A DNA stretch of 20,586 bases from Cloacimonetes bacterium SCGC AAA252-N17 (GCA_000404785.1 ASNI01000044.1:1-20586); one strand, 5' to 3'; positions 1-7,312 are shown, numbered from the stretch's first letter. A program made the numbers and translations. The notes: a model not told the origin generated them from the sequence alone.

Positions 1-185
1 TTTTTCTAAAAGTAATTTTCCGCGAAGAATTCTCCGAAAACACTTTATTCATGCACTATTCAGAGAATCTTCATCGAATTTTTGGGGGTATCCCTGTCTT
101 ATCGAATAAAAAACTTGCTTTTCAAAAACTCCTTTTCATTTTCTTGCATACTGAAATTATCCATCAGAATAAAATTTTTAGTTGA
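1..185 (+). CDS. C-terminal end of an unidentified protein (partial)
   Basis: The frame beginning at base 3 stays open to a TGA at 183-185, giving about 60 residues with protein-like composition (for example a stretch reading LHRIFGGIPVLSNKKLAFQK). Its stop codon overlaps the TTG start of the next gene as TTGA, the usual sign of translational coupling inside an operon. I do not recognise the family from this tail. GtrA proteins commonly neighbour glycosyltransferases and other envelope-sugar genes, so such a function is possible but nothing here proves it. The gene begins outside the window. Confidence 0.5.
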   Translation, partial: FLKVIFREEFSENTLFMHYSENLHRIFGGIPVLSNKKLAFQKLLFIFLHTEIIHQNKIFS

Positions 186-652
186 GTCGTGTGAAAAAGA
201 AATATTTAAAACCAAGTATGTTTAAGCGTTTTATTAAATTTACTATCAGGGGTTTGATCGGAGCGGTGGTAGATACTACTGTTCTGTGGTTTCTTACTAC
301 CTATGCATTCACGACTTATTTCGCAAAATATGTATTAGCGCCTTCGATTTCCTTTGAGGTCGCCATACTCGTGAGCTATGTGATCATCTATTTCTGGATA
401 TGGAATCACATAGTGCTAAATAGTTTCAAAGATTTTATTCGGCGGATACCAAAATACAATGCAGCGGTATTATTATCTTTTGGAGTGAAGCTCATATTGC
501 TCAACATTATCAAGCAAGTATTTCATTTCGATGTGGTGATATGTAATTTGATCGCACTATTTTTCTCCGGTTTCATAAATTTTTTTACTAACGAGAAAAT
601 AATTTTCAAAGAGCAGAAAACGGCAGTCGAAGATATTTACGAAAATCTTTAA
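182..652 (+). CDS. GtrA-family membrane protein
   Basis: The 156-residue product is very hydrophobic with four predicted membrane segments, at about residues 20-42, 55-75, 92-112 and 118-138. The N-terminus and the loops are basic. The FTIRGLIGAVVDTTVLWFL stretch and the late segment ending FINFFTNEKIIF match the layout of GtrA/DPMS-type proteins, small four-helix proteins thought to help move lipid-linked sugars across the inner membrane. The TTG at 182 overlaps the upstream TGA. GTG at 191 and ATG at 218 are in-frame alternatives, and none has a strong ribosome-binding site, so the start is uncertain. The upstream partner is cut by the window edge, so the substrate cannot be inferred. Confidence 0.75.
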   Translation: MSRVKKKYLKPSMFKRFIKFTIRGLIGAVVDTTVLWFLTTYAFTTYFAKYVLAPSISFEVAILVSYVIIYFWIWNHIVLNSFKDFIRRIPKYNAAVLLSFGVKLILLNIIKQVFHFDVVICNLIALFFSGFINFFTNEKIIFKEQKTAVEDIYENL

Positions 653-854
653 TATTTGAAAACACGAAAGGCACGAAAAACAAGAAAGACGCAGAAAAAT
701 ATTTTTTAAGAAAAAATTTATGTAAATCAAAGTGCTATTTTAAAAGTAATATGCAAAGAAAAATGAGTACATTTTCTTTGGAAGAAGTATATATGAGTTT
801 ACTCTAAAAAGTGTACGATTTGAAATATGTTAGAAAATGCATCAAATATTTGGA

Positions 855-952
855 AACCGATGAATCGGTTACAATTAGTTATCTTTCTATTAACCACCAA
901 CTTAAGTTGGTGGTTAATGAAACAAAAAAATACATTAACCGTTTCAACGGTT
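855..952. repeat. REP-like cluster of three hairpins
   Basis: Three inverted repeats lie in a row. AACCGA/TCGGTT with a TGAA loop is at 855-870. A perfect 30-bp palindrome at 889-918 has the half-site ATTAACCACCAACTT. AACCGTT/AACGGTT around TC is at 937-952. The two outer hairpins share the AACCG...CGGTT theme, so the unit looks like a paired repeat bracketing a central palindrome, as in BIME elements mobilised by REP-associated tyrosine transposases (RAYT). No transposase is present nearby. Confidence 0.7.
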
Positions 953-1062
953 TCTCGCTTTCTTAAATTGAACTTTTTAGAGAGGACTCATATATGGAAT
1001 GTTTAGAAGAAGAGTTAACTTTAATTTTAATAACTAATTTTTTTGAATTCCATTTTTTGTGA

Positions 1063-1113
1063 TTTTCGCCTGCCCCGTAAAGAGGAACGACTGTATCGGG
1101 GTGCTTTTCGTGG
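1063..1113. repeat. Dispersed GC-rich hairpin repeat, copy 1
   Basis: The segment reads TTTTCGCCTGCCCCGT, a spacer, then TCGGGGTGCTTTTCG; CCCCG (1073-1077) pairs with CGGGG (1097-1101). The same two ends recur at 10250-10309 with a different middle. Both copies sit shortly upstream of a gene with a good ribosome-binding site, so the hairpin may be in the 5' untranslated part of the message. Confidence 0.6.
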
Positions 1114-1139
1114 TTTAAAAAATATTTGTAGGAGATTTA

Positions 1140-1397
1140 GTGAATGATCAAACAGCTCGTGTAGTCGTGTTTTCTACTCCGATGTGTTCATGGTGCAGAA
1201 AGACAAAGGATTATCTCAGAAAACATAATATACGTTTTAAAGATGTAGATGTGGCAAGGGATCAAGCTGCAGCGCGCGATATGGTGCGTCGAACAGGGCA
1301 GCAGGGAGTTCCGGTTATTATGATAAATAATCATCCTATTATCGGTTTTGATAAAAATAAAATAGACAGATTATTGGGAATTCAGGATAGAAGTTAA
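1140..1397 (+). CDS. Glutaredoxin-like / NrdH-type redox protein
   Basis: An 85-residue thioredoxin-fold protein of glutaredoxin length. The redox pair is C16-S-W-C19 after a beta strand (VVVFSTPM). The cis-proline motif GVPVI follows at about residues 55-60, and a glycine near IIGFDK completes the fold. It would reduce disulfides in partner proteins in the cytoplasm. CSWC resembles the CxWC glutaredoxins reduced by thioredoxin reductase, which agrees with trxB lying 18 bp downstream. The start is GTG at 1140, preceded by AGGAG at 1130-1134 with five bases of spacing; the ATG at 1144 is out of frame. It is first in a three-gene redox operon. Confidence 0.85.
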   Translation: MNDQTARVVVFSTPMCSWCRKTKDYLRKHNIRFKDVDVARDQAAARDMVRRTGQQGVPVIMINNHPIIGFDKNKIDRLLGIQDRS

Positions 1398-1415
1398 AAA
1401 AGAAAGGTAGCAGTC

Positions 1416-2345
1416 ATGCATGATCTCATAATTATTGGTGGCGGACCTGCGGGACTTACTGCAGGAATCTATGCAGCAAGATACAAATTGAAAACAGTAC
1501 TTATTGAGAAAGCTCCTTTTACCGGCGGACAACTCTTAAAAACATCTCATATTGAGAATTATCCCGGATTTGATGAGCCGGTATTGGGATATGATCTTGC
1601 TACCAAAATGGAAAATCAGGCAGTTCGTTTCGGACTTGAGGTGAAAAAAGAACCAGTAACAAAGATAGAATTTTCAAATGAGATAAAAAGTGTCTATACA
1701 GAGGAAAATGAATATCATACGAAGACAGCAATAATCGCAACCGGCTCTCAACCTAGAATGCTTGGGATTCCGGGAGAAAAGGAATTTTACGGAAGGGGAG
1801 TTTCCTATTGCGGTACCTGCGATGCACCTTTCTTTAAGGACAAGGTCGTTGCTGTGATCGGCGGTGGAAATACAGCGATTGAGGAAGCTCTACACATTGC
1901 AAAATATGCTTCCAAAGTGTATATTGTCCATCGAAGAGACGAACTGCGTGCGGATAAGATCTGCCAGGAAAAAGCTTTTGCTGAGGAGAGGATTGAGTTC
2001 GTATGGAATTCAATAATCAAATCAATAGATTTCCAAACTTCCGGAGATAGACAAATTACGATTTTCAATAAAAAAACCGAGAAGGAAAGCAAATTAAAAG
2101 TTGACGGAGTTTTTGTTTTTATAGGTTTGAATCCAAATACGGAACTCTTCAAGGGGCAGATCGATCTTACAAAAGATGGGTTTATCGCACAGAAACCAGG
2201 CGAAGAGATGAAAACGAATATTGACGGTGTTTTTGCTGCTGGTGATGTGCGTGATAAGGTGTTGAGACAAATTGTCAATGCTGCTGGTGATGGCGCTGTA
2301 GCTGCCTTTGAAGCGAATAAATATTTAACTGAACATAGTATCTAA
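1416..2345 (+). CDS. trxB: Thioredoxin-disulfide reductase
   Basis: At 309 residues this matches low-molecular-weight thioredoxin reductases. An N-terminal FAD Rossmann motif GGGPAG is near residues 8-13. The redox pair C132-G-T-C135 follows, then the NAD(P)H-binding GGGNTAIEEA and an HRRDELRA segment typical of NADPH-using enzymes. The C-terminal FAD motif GVFAAGDVRDK is near residue 272. It passes electrons from NADPH through FAD to thioredoxin, and here perhaps also to the glutaredoxin-like protein upstream. AAAGG at about 1402-1406 serves as ribosome-binding site. The active site reads CGTCD rather than the more common CATCD, a mild variation. It lies between the glutaredoxin and thioredoxin genes. 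Confidence 0.95.
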   Translation: MHDLIIIGGGPAGLTAGIYAARYKLKTVLIEKAPFTGGQLLKTSHIENYPGFDEPVLGYDLATKMENQAVRFGLEVKKEPVTKIEFSNEIKSVYTEENEYHTKTAIIATGSQPRMLGIPGEKEFYGRGVSYCGTCDAPFFKDKVVAVIGGGNTAIEEALHIAKYASKVYIVHRRDELRADKICQEKAFAEERIEFVWNSIIKSIDFQTSGDRQITIFNKKTEKESKLKVDGVFVFIGLNPNTELFKGQIDLTKDGFIAQKPGEEMKTNIDGVFAAGDVRDKVLRQIVNAAGDGAVAAFEANKYLTEHSI

Positions 2346-2363
2346 AATAATAAGGAGTAAGTA

Positions 2364-2681
2364 ATGGCGTTAGCGTTAACTGAAGAAAATTTCGATAAGA
2401 TCGTGAATTCGGGCAAAATTGTATTAGTTGATTTCTGGGCGGAATGGTGCATGCCCTGCAGAATGATTGGTCCAATTTTTGAGGAACTTGCCAATGAAAT
2501 GGATGCTGAAAAGGTTACCTTTACAAAATGTGATGTTGATACAGAAAGAAATATTGCAGTAAAATTCAGCATTACAAGCATTCCCAGTATTCTGTTTTTT
2601 AAGGATGGAAAGGTTATGGATCAGGTTGTTGGAGCAGTCCCCAAACGGATGTTTGTCGATAAAATCAATGAACTGATATAA
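2364..2681 (+). CDS. trxA: Thioredoxin
   Basis: A 105-residue thioredoxin with the usual order of strands and helices. The motif is WAEWC29-M-P-C32 in place of the standard WCGPC. The buried aspartate is D23 (VDFWA), and the cis-proline is in TSIPSILFF at about residue 73. It is the electron carrier reduced by the trxB product immediately upstream (18 bp away) and supplies electrons to reductases and disulfide targets. AAGGAG (2351-2356) precedes the ATG. Replacing the active-site Gly by Met should alter redox potential or partner choice, so this may be specialised; that is inference. A strong terminator follows. Confidence 0.93.
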   Translation: MALALTEENFDKIVNSGKIVLVDFWAEWCMPCRMIGPIFEELANEMDAEKVTFTKCDVDTERNIAVKFSITSIPSILFFKDGKVMDQVVGAVPKRMFVDKINELI

Positions 2682-2707
2682 TGTATTAACTACTTAAATT
2701 CTTACAA

Positions 2708-2746
2708 TCAACTCAGGAGTTCGTCTTCTGAGTTGATTTACTTTTT
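2708..2746 (+). terminator. Rho-independent terminator after trxA
   Basis: TCAACTCAG at 2708-2716 pairs with CTGAGTTGA at 2728-2736. A G-T wobble and an A-T pair extend the stem to 11 bp around a seven-base loop. It is followed by TTTACTTTTT. It closes the redox operon. The next gene starts only ten bases after the T-tract. Confidence 0.88.
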
Positions 2747-2755
2747 AAAAACAAC

Positions 2756-3226
2756 ATGAAAGAAATTACTTTTACACTTAATGACAAGAAGGTTGCAGTA
2801 ACGATATATCCAATGAAGCGCCTTATCGATGTTATCAGAGAAGATTTTCATTTGACCGGCACAAAAGAGGGATGCGGTATCGGTGAATGCGGAGCTTGCA
2901 CGGTCATCGTTGATAAAAAAGCAGTATGTTCATGTATGATGCTGGTCGGGCAGGTCGAAGGAAAAGAAATCATCACAATAGAAGGTATTGAAAAGGATGG
3001 CGAACTTTCTCCTTTGCAAAAAAACTTCATTAAATATGGCGCTATCCAATGTGGGTTTTGCACTCCGGGTATGATCATGAGCGCCACTGCACTGCTCATG
3101 GAAAATCCACAGCCAACCGAAGAAGAAATTCGCATCGCAATATCAGGAAATCTCTGCAGGTGTACGGGTTATGTGCAGATAATCGAGGCGATACAAGCAA
3201 CTGCAGACGAGCTTAAAACTCAATAA
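2756..3226 (+). CDS. [2Fe-2S] subunit of a xanthine-dehydrogenase-family molybdenum hydroxylase (orphan copy)
   Basis: A 156-residue electron-transfer subunit of the CoxS/XdhC type. The plant-ferredoxin-like N-terminal domain carries C40, C45, C48 and C60 (EGCGIGECGACT). The C-terminal helical domain carries C99-GF-C102 and C134-R-C136 for the second cluster. Such subunits relay electrons from the Mo site towards FAD. No Mo or FAD subunit is beside it; YgfK is 13 bp downstream. A second, complete hydroxylase with its own paralog lies at 16729-20273. In E. coli XdhD the [2Fe-2S] domain is fused to the Mo domain, so a free subunit next to YgfK suggests a shared or dedicated relay. There is no Shine-Dalgarno sequence before the ATG, but MKEITFTLNDKKV is the normal family start. 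Confidence 0.9.
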   Translation: MKEITFTLNDKKVAVTIYPMKRLIDVIREDFHLTGTKEGCGIGECGACTVIVDKKAVCSCMMLVGQVEGKEIITIEGIEKDGELSPLQKNFIKYGAIQCGFCTPGMIMSATALLMENPQPTEEEIRIAISGNLCRCTGYVQIIEAIQATADELKTQ

Positions 3227-3239
3227 TTCTGCTTAATTT

Positions 3240-6200
3240 ATGACAGATAAAATGATCCCGTTACCTTTTGAGAGACTTCTCGGTCGAATTTTTCAGGAAT
3301 ATGAGCAGAACAAAACGATCTTCGGTATTCATGATACTCAATTTTATCACAAAAAAGATAAAAAATTCTACAATGTTTTGAATGCAAAGATTGAAGAGCC
3401 GATCGGACCGGCTGCCGGACCGCACACTCAACTCGCACAGAATCTAATCGTCTCCTATCTTTGCGGCGGGAGATTTTTCGAGCTGAAAACCGTCCAGAAA
3501 TTGGATGAACTCGAGATCGAAAAGCCCTGTATCGATGCGCCCGATGAGGGCTATAATACTGAATGGTCAACCGAGTTGACTGTTACTCAGGCATATGATG
3601 AGTATTTGAAAGCATGGTTTGTTATTCATTTATTAAACGAAGAGCTCAAACTTTCTGCAAACGAGCAAACCGGATTTCTTTTCAATATGAGTGTGGGATA
3701 TGATCTCAAGGGCATCAAAACCAAGAAGATAGATGATTTCATCAAGCAGTTGAAAAACGCAGAACGTAATCCTTTATTTAATGAATATAAAGAAATTCTA
3801 AGAAGATTTTCTGAAAGCAATACCAAATATTCAAAAACCATTGAAAAAGTTTTATCATATATTTCCCCCGATATCTCAAATTCGATAACACTCTCAACAA
3901 TGCATGGGTGTCCACCTCAGGAGATAGAGTCGATCTGCGAATATCTTATCACAGAAAAAAAACTGCATACCTTTGTCAAACTCAATCCGACCTTGCTTGG
4001 TTATGACAGAGTGAGAAAAATTTTAGATGCTCAGGGTTTTTCGCATATCGTTCTTAACCGTGAAAGTTTTGAGAAGGATCTTCAATTTGAGGATGCAATC
4101 CCGATGCTTAGGAGACTTGCTCAAGTTGCCGAATCAGAAAGTAGAGATTTTGGAATTAAATTATCAAATACATTAGCTGTAATGAACAAGGATACGGTTT
4201 TGCCCGGGGACGAAAAATATATGTCCGGCAGAGCCCTGTATCCGCTCACAATCAATCTTGCTGCTGAGATATCGAAAGAATTAGATGGAACATTACCGAT
4301 TTCATTTTCAGGCGGAGCATCCTACTGGAATATTGTTGATATTCTGGAAACAGGAATTAAACCGATCACTCTGGCTACTGATCTTCTCAAACCGGGCGGA
4401 TATGTGCGCCTGAAACAGCTTGCAGAAACAATTGAAGAAAAAAATATTCCCGATTATCAAAGTATTCAAGTCGAGAAATTAGCTTCACTTGCTGAGAAGG
4501 CAATACACAACCCACAATTCTCTAAGAAGGAGCACCCTTCATCGGATTTGAAAATTGATAAAAAATTACCACTTCTGGACTGTTTTATTGCTCCCTGTAA
4601 AGAGCGCTGTCCCATTCATCAGGATGTGCCGGAATACATTCGAGCTATTGACGAAGAAGACTACGAAAAAGCGCTGCATATTATTATGACGAAAAACGCA
4701 CTTCCCAATATAACCGGTTATATTTGCGACCAGCAATGCCAGACGAAATGTGCAAGATGGAATTATGAGAATTCCGTTTCAATACGTGAGCTTAAAAAGG
4801 TCGCTGCGGAGAAGAGTGAAACTCGAAGTTTGAAATTTGAAATTGGAAATTTGAAGAAACGAGTTGCTATTCTTGGCGCTGGACCTGCCGGATTGTCTGT
4901 AGCATATTTTTTACGAAAGTATGGATTTGAAGTACACATTTTTGACAAAAGAACGGAAGCAGGCGGAACTGTTCAAAATATTATACCGCGCTTCCGCATT
5001 CCCGATGATGTGATCAAAAAAGATGTAGAGTTTCTCAAAGAAATGGGTGTGATATTTCATTTTAATTATCAAAATCCAAAATTTATTAAAGATTTTAGAG
5101 ATCAAAAATTTGAATTTATTTTTATCGGTATCGGCGCCCATATTCCCAAGATGCTGAGCTGGTGCAAAGAGAATGATAATATCTTCGAAGCACTCTCATT
5201 TTTAGAAGATTTAAAAGCTGGTAAAATTTTTAAACTCGGAAAAAAAGTAGCAGTCATCGGCGGTGGAAATTCTGCAATGGATGCTGCCCGTGCTGCAATT
5301 CGAGTTCAAGGTGTGGAGCAGGTTTCAATCCTTTACAGAAGAACTCAGGAATATATGCCGGCTGATAAAGAAGAATTTGATAATGCAATTAAAGACGGTG
5401 TAAATTTTCAAGAACTTATCAATCCGATTGATTTTACAGATTCCCAACTTCTCTGCCAGAAAATGGAGCTCGGAGAAGAGGATTCAAGCGGGAGAAGAAG
5501 ACCCATTCCGATCGAGAATTCTCAAGAAAGATTGGAATTCGATTCGGTTATCATGGCAATAGGGGAAGAAGTTGATAGAGCACTTCTAAAAGAAAACGGT
5601 CTTGCATTTGAAGAAGGAGAATTAGTCTTCGATCCTGAAACTCTCGAAACTTCACTTGAAAATGTATATATCGGTGGAGATGCATTGCGCGGACCTTCAA
5701 CTGTAGTAGAATCAATTGCAGACGGAAAACAAGTTGCTGAAGCAATTTTGGAGAAAGAGAAAATCATATTTAATGATATCCCCCAAACAAATTTTGATAA
5801 AGAGAAGAGATTCAGTCAACTGATCGAACATCAGGGGTATCTTAAGAAAGAAACAGAAGAATTGCACGATTCTGAAGAAATTTTGAGAGAATCCAGCCGC
5901 TGCCTGCAGTGTGATTTTCTGTGCGCAAAATGTGTCGAAGTTTGTCCGAATAGAGCGAATGTACTGATCAATTTGCTGAACGAAGACCATCCATTTAAAA
6001 AAGATTTTCAAATCATACATATTGATGATTTCTGCAATGAGTGTGGAAACTGTGCTACGTTCTGTCCTTATGAAAACAGCAAACCTTACAGAGAAAAATT
6101 CACATTATTTCATTCCGAGGAACCCTTTCATGAAAGTACAAACAACGGTGTTATATTTCACGAAAATCATGTAAAATTGAAATATAAAAATGCTGTGTAT

Positions 6201-6311
6201 GATGGAATTTTGAGTGGGGCAAAAATACAGTGGCTATCCCAGCCCAATACCGAAAATATTGACCAGATTGAGTTCATAATTAAGAAGATAAAAAATAGCT
6301 ATCTAATATAA
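3240..6311 (+). CDS. ygfK: YgfK-type putative iron-sulfur flavin oxidoreductase
   Basis: At 1023 residues this is collinear with E. coli YgfK. Residues 1-430 form the dihydropyrimidine-dehydrogenase-like TIM-barrel part, with GPAAGPHTQLAQN, LSTMHGCPP, FVKLNPTLLGYDRV and PITLATDLLKPGG. C448, C453 and C457 begin the first Cys group, which continues with CDQQCQTKC. A GltD-like module follows, with FAD motif GAGPAG at 546-551 and a second nucleotide motif GGGNSAMDAA near 673. Two ferredoxin groups close the protein: C888/891/895/898/902 and C932/935/938/942. The family is called putative selenate reductase but is now tied to anaerobic purine (urate) use; its exact reaction is not proven. The ATG at 3240 lacks a clear ribosome-binding site, and ATG at 3252 is an alternative. 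Residues 530-539 look like an inserted dispersed repeat. Confidence 0.94.
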   Translation: MTDKMIPLPFERLLGRIFQEYEQNKTIFGIHDTQFYHKKDKKFYNVLNAKIEEPIGPAAGPHTQLAQNLIVSYLCGGRFFELKTVQKLDELEIEKPCIDAPDEGYNTEWSTELTVTQAYDEYLKAWFVIHLLNEELKLSANEQTGFLFNMSVGYDLKGIKTKKIDDFIKQLKNAERNPLFNEYKEILRRFSESNTKYSKTIEKVLSYISPDISNSITLSTMHGCPPQEIESICEYLITEKKLHTFVKLNPTLLGYDRVRKILDAQGFSHIVLNRESFEKDLQFEDAIPMLRRLAQVAESESRDFGIKLSNTLAVMNKDTVLPGDEKYMSGRALYPLTINLAAEISKELDGTLPISFSGGASYWNIVDILETGIKPITLATDLLKPGGYVRLKQLAETIEEKNIPDYQSIQVEKLASLAEKAIHNPQFSKKEHPSSDLKIDKKLPLLDCFIAPCKERCPIHQDVPEYIRAIDEEDYEKALHIIMTKNALPNITGYICDQQCQTKCARWNYENSVSIRELKKVAAEKSETRSLKFEIGNLKKRVAILGAGPAGLSVAYFLRKYGFEVHIFDKRTEAGGTVQNIIPRFRIPDDVIKKDVEFLKEMGVIFHFNYQNPKFIKDFRDQKFEFIFIGIGAHIPKMLSWCKENDNIFEALSFLEDLKAGKIFKLGKKVAVIGGGNSAMDAARAAIRVQGVEQVSILYRRTQEYMPADKEEFDNAIKDGVNFQELINPIDFTDSQLLCQKMELGEEDSSGRRRPIPIENSQERLEFDSVIMAIGEEVDRALLKENGLAFEEGELVFDPETLETSLENVYIGGDALRGPSTVVESIADGKQVAEAILEKEKIIFNDIPQTNFDKEKRFSQLIEHQGYLKKETEELHDSEEILRESSRCLQCDFLCAKCVEVCPNRANVLINLLNEDHPFKKDFQIIHIDDFCNECGNCATFCPYENSKPYREKFTLFHSEEPFHESTNNGVIFHENHVKLKYKNAVYDGILSGAKIQWLSQPNTENIDQIEFIIKKIKNSYLI
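4827..4856 (+). repeat. Dispersed GAAATTTG-type repeat inside the ygfK coding sequence
   Basis: This in-frame stretch encodes SLKFEIGNLK. Seventeen of its bases (4839-4855, GAAATTGGAAATTTGAA) recur exactly in the non-coding gap at 11409-11425. It falls in the linker just before the FAD-binding Rossmann motif, where an insertion would be tolerated. Confidence 0.6.
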
Positions 6312-6320
6312 ACTCGAGCT

Positions 6321-6340
6321 GTCATGGACCATTCCATGAC
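6321..6340 (+). promoter_or_regulatory. Hairpin between ygfK and the Cys-rich mini-gene
   Basis: GTCATGGA (6321-6328) is perfectly complementary to TCCATGAC (6333-6340) across a four-base loop. No T-run follows, so it is not a standard terminator. It may be an RNA processing or stability element, or set downstream translation levels. ATG codons inside it are in frame with the next gene, but the better ribosome-binding site points to 6360. Confidence 0.5.
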
Positions 6341-6359
6341 AAATAATTCAAAGGACACT

Positions 6360-6557
6360 ATGGCTGAAGATGTAAAAATTGCATGTGAAAATTGCATATA
6401 CTGGCACAATCATCATTGTGAAAATTTCTCATCCAAATGGATGGGAATGGTCACCGCAAAGCTTCAAAATTGCGGATCTTTCAAATCAAAACCTAAAAAG
6501 AAAGAAGAAAAAAAAGAAACCAAATCAGAAAAATCTTCTGAAAAAGAAGATAAGTAA
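6360..6557 (+). CDS. Cys-rich mini-protein with charged tail, unknown function
   Basis: I place the start at ATG 6360, giving 65 residues, because AAGGA (6351-6355) sits four bases upstream; an in-frame ATG at 6324 falls inside a hairpin. The N-terminal half has a compact Cys/His pattern, CENC-IYWHNHHC, with a later NCGSF. This looks like a small metal- or Fe-S-binding module. The last 25 residues are almost entirely Lys and Glu, probably disordered. I do not recognise a named family. It lies 48 bp after ygfK and 14 bp before an HdeD-like gene, so it probably shares their transcript. A link to YgfK electron transfer is speculation. Confidence 0.7.
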   Translation: MAEDVKIACENCIYWHNHHCENFSSKWMGMVTAKLQNCGSFKSKPKKKEEKKETKSEKSSEKEDK

Positions 6558-6571
6558 GAAAGGAAAAACAC

Positions 6572-7081
6572 ATGGCACGAACAATTGGTAAAGGTGCATG
6601 GATAATCACTTTAAAAGGAATATTAGCGATCATTTTCGGATTAATCGCACTCTTCTATCCAGGGAGATCCATCGCCGTGTTAGCCCATGTTTTTGGGTTT
6701 ATGCTTCTTATCGCAGGTGTTATTTTTATTGTTGGAGCGATCTTTCATACAAAACACAATCCGAGCTGGAGTTCATGGCTTTTGGAAGGGATCATTGACC
6801 TGATATTAGGTCTTATTATTGTAGCATTCCCTGTTTTTGCAATAGGTGCATTTATGTTACTCATTGGTATATGGGCGCTTCTTATGGGACTGTGGAGAAT
6901 TTATCAAGCTTTCAAATTTAAGTCACAAAGAGGAATTCTGCTCTTCGGCGGAATAATTTCACTTATCTTTGGTATTCTTGTCCTCATAAATCCTTTTGCC
7001 GGTGCTGGTGCTGTGATGATGGTCATCGGAATTTGGGCAATTATATTTGGTCTTTCAGTTACTTTTCGGTCGTTTAACTAA
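6572..7081 (+). CDS. HdeD/DUF308-family membrane protein
   Basis: A 169-residue integral membrane protein with six predicted helices in three similar hairpin pairs, at about residues 8-30, 33-57, 68-90, 92-110, 119-139 and 142-163. Each pair begins with a variant of GILAIIFGLIALFYP (GIIDLILGLIIVAFP; GIISLIFGILVLINP), the internal triplication typical of HdeD/DUF308 proteins. E. coli HdeD is an acid-stress membrane protein; in most genomes the role is unknown. AAAGG at about 6560-6564 precedes the ATG. It is the last gene of the ygfK group. Why it accompanies purine genes is unclear. Confidence 0.85.
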   Translation: MARTIGKGAWIITLKGILAIIFGLIALFYPGRSIAVLAHVFGFMLLIAGVIFIVGAIFHTKHNPSWSSWLLEGIIDLILGLIIVAFPVFAIGAFMLLIGIWALLMGLWRIYQAFKFKSQRGILLFGGIISLIFGILVLINPFAGAGAVMMVIGIWAIIFGLSVTFRSFN

Positions 7082-7152
7082 GCATTAGATCATAAAGAAA
7101 AGGAAAATTATTCGGTTAGCTGAATAAGAATTATCATATTTATGCAACGGAT

Positions 7153-7179
7153 GCCCATATCGACATGATCGGTATGGGC
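7153..7179 (+). promoter_or_regulatory. Stem-loop after the HdeD-like gene
   Basis: GCCCATATCG (7153-7162) pairs with CGGTATGGGC (7170-7179), ten pairs with one T-G wobble and a seven-base loop. It is a strong hairpin about 70 bp after the preceding stop codon, but the following bases (GTTCTCTGTC) are not a clean T-run. It may be a weak terminator or a 3'-end stabiliser. Confidence 0.5.
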
Positions 7180-7312
7180 GTTCTCTGTCACTATGATGTA
7201 CTCGAGGTGTGATTTTGGGATGAGTATGCACATTCCAACAATGAATAATTTGACATAATTTTTGTGCATTTTCAAAAACAAGTGATATTGAAATTATATT
7301 AGGAGATACTGG

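Larger units (their letters stand above)
653..1139. other. Intergenic region with repeats, no convincing gene
   Basis: This 487-bp gap opens with a CACGAAA-rich tract (662-690) just after the gtrA stop. It then holds a cluster of three hairpins (855-952) and, at 1063-1113, a GC-rich repeat whose cousin lies at 10250-10309. A 22-codon frame at 994-1062 has an AGAGG upstream, but I saw no family resemblance. No obvious promoter consensus was found, although the downstream redox operon presumably starts here. Confidence 0.7.

Noticed and set aside
994..1062. 22-codon frame with AGAGG upstream before the glutaredoxin-like gene
   Set aside because: It is a low-complexity hydrophobic peptide with no family resemblance, in a repeat-rich gap. 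It could be chance.
1805..2278. Antisense open frame of 157 codons across trxB
   Set aside because: It lies wholly opposite a well-defined thioredoxin reductase. The translation lacks recognisable domains and there is no upstream signal.
3238..3570. Antisense open frame across the start of ygfK
   Set aside because: It is an Arg/Ser/His-rich translation, shadowing codon bias of the conserved ygfK N-terminus.
6379..6591. Alternative-frame 70-codon protein overlapping the Cys-rich mini-gene
   Set aside because: It has no ribosome-binding site, overlaps two better-supported genes, and its Lys-rich tail is an artefact of the A-rich DNA.
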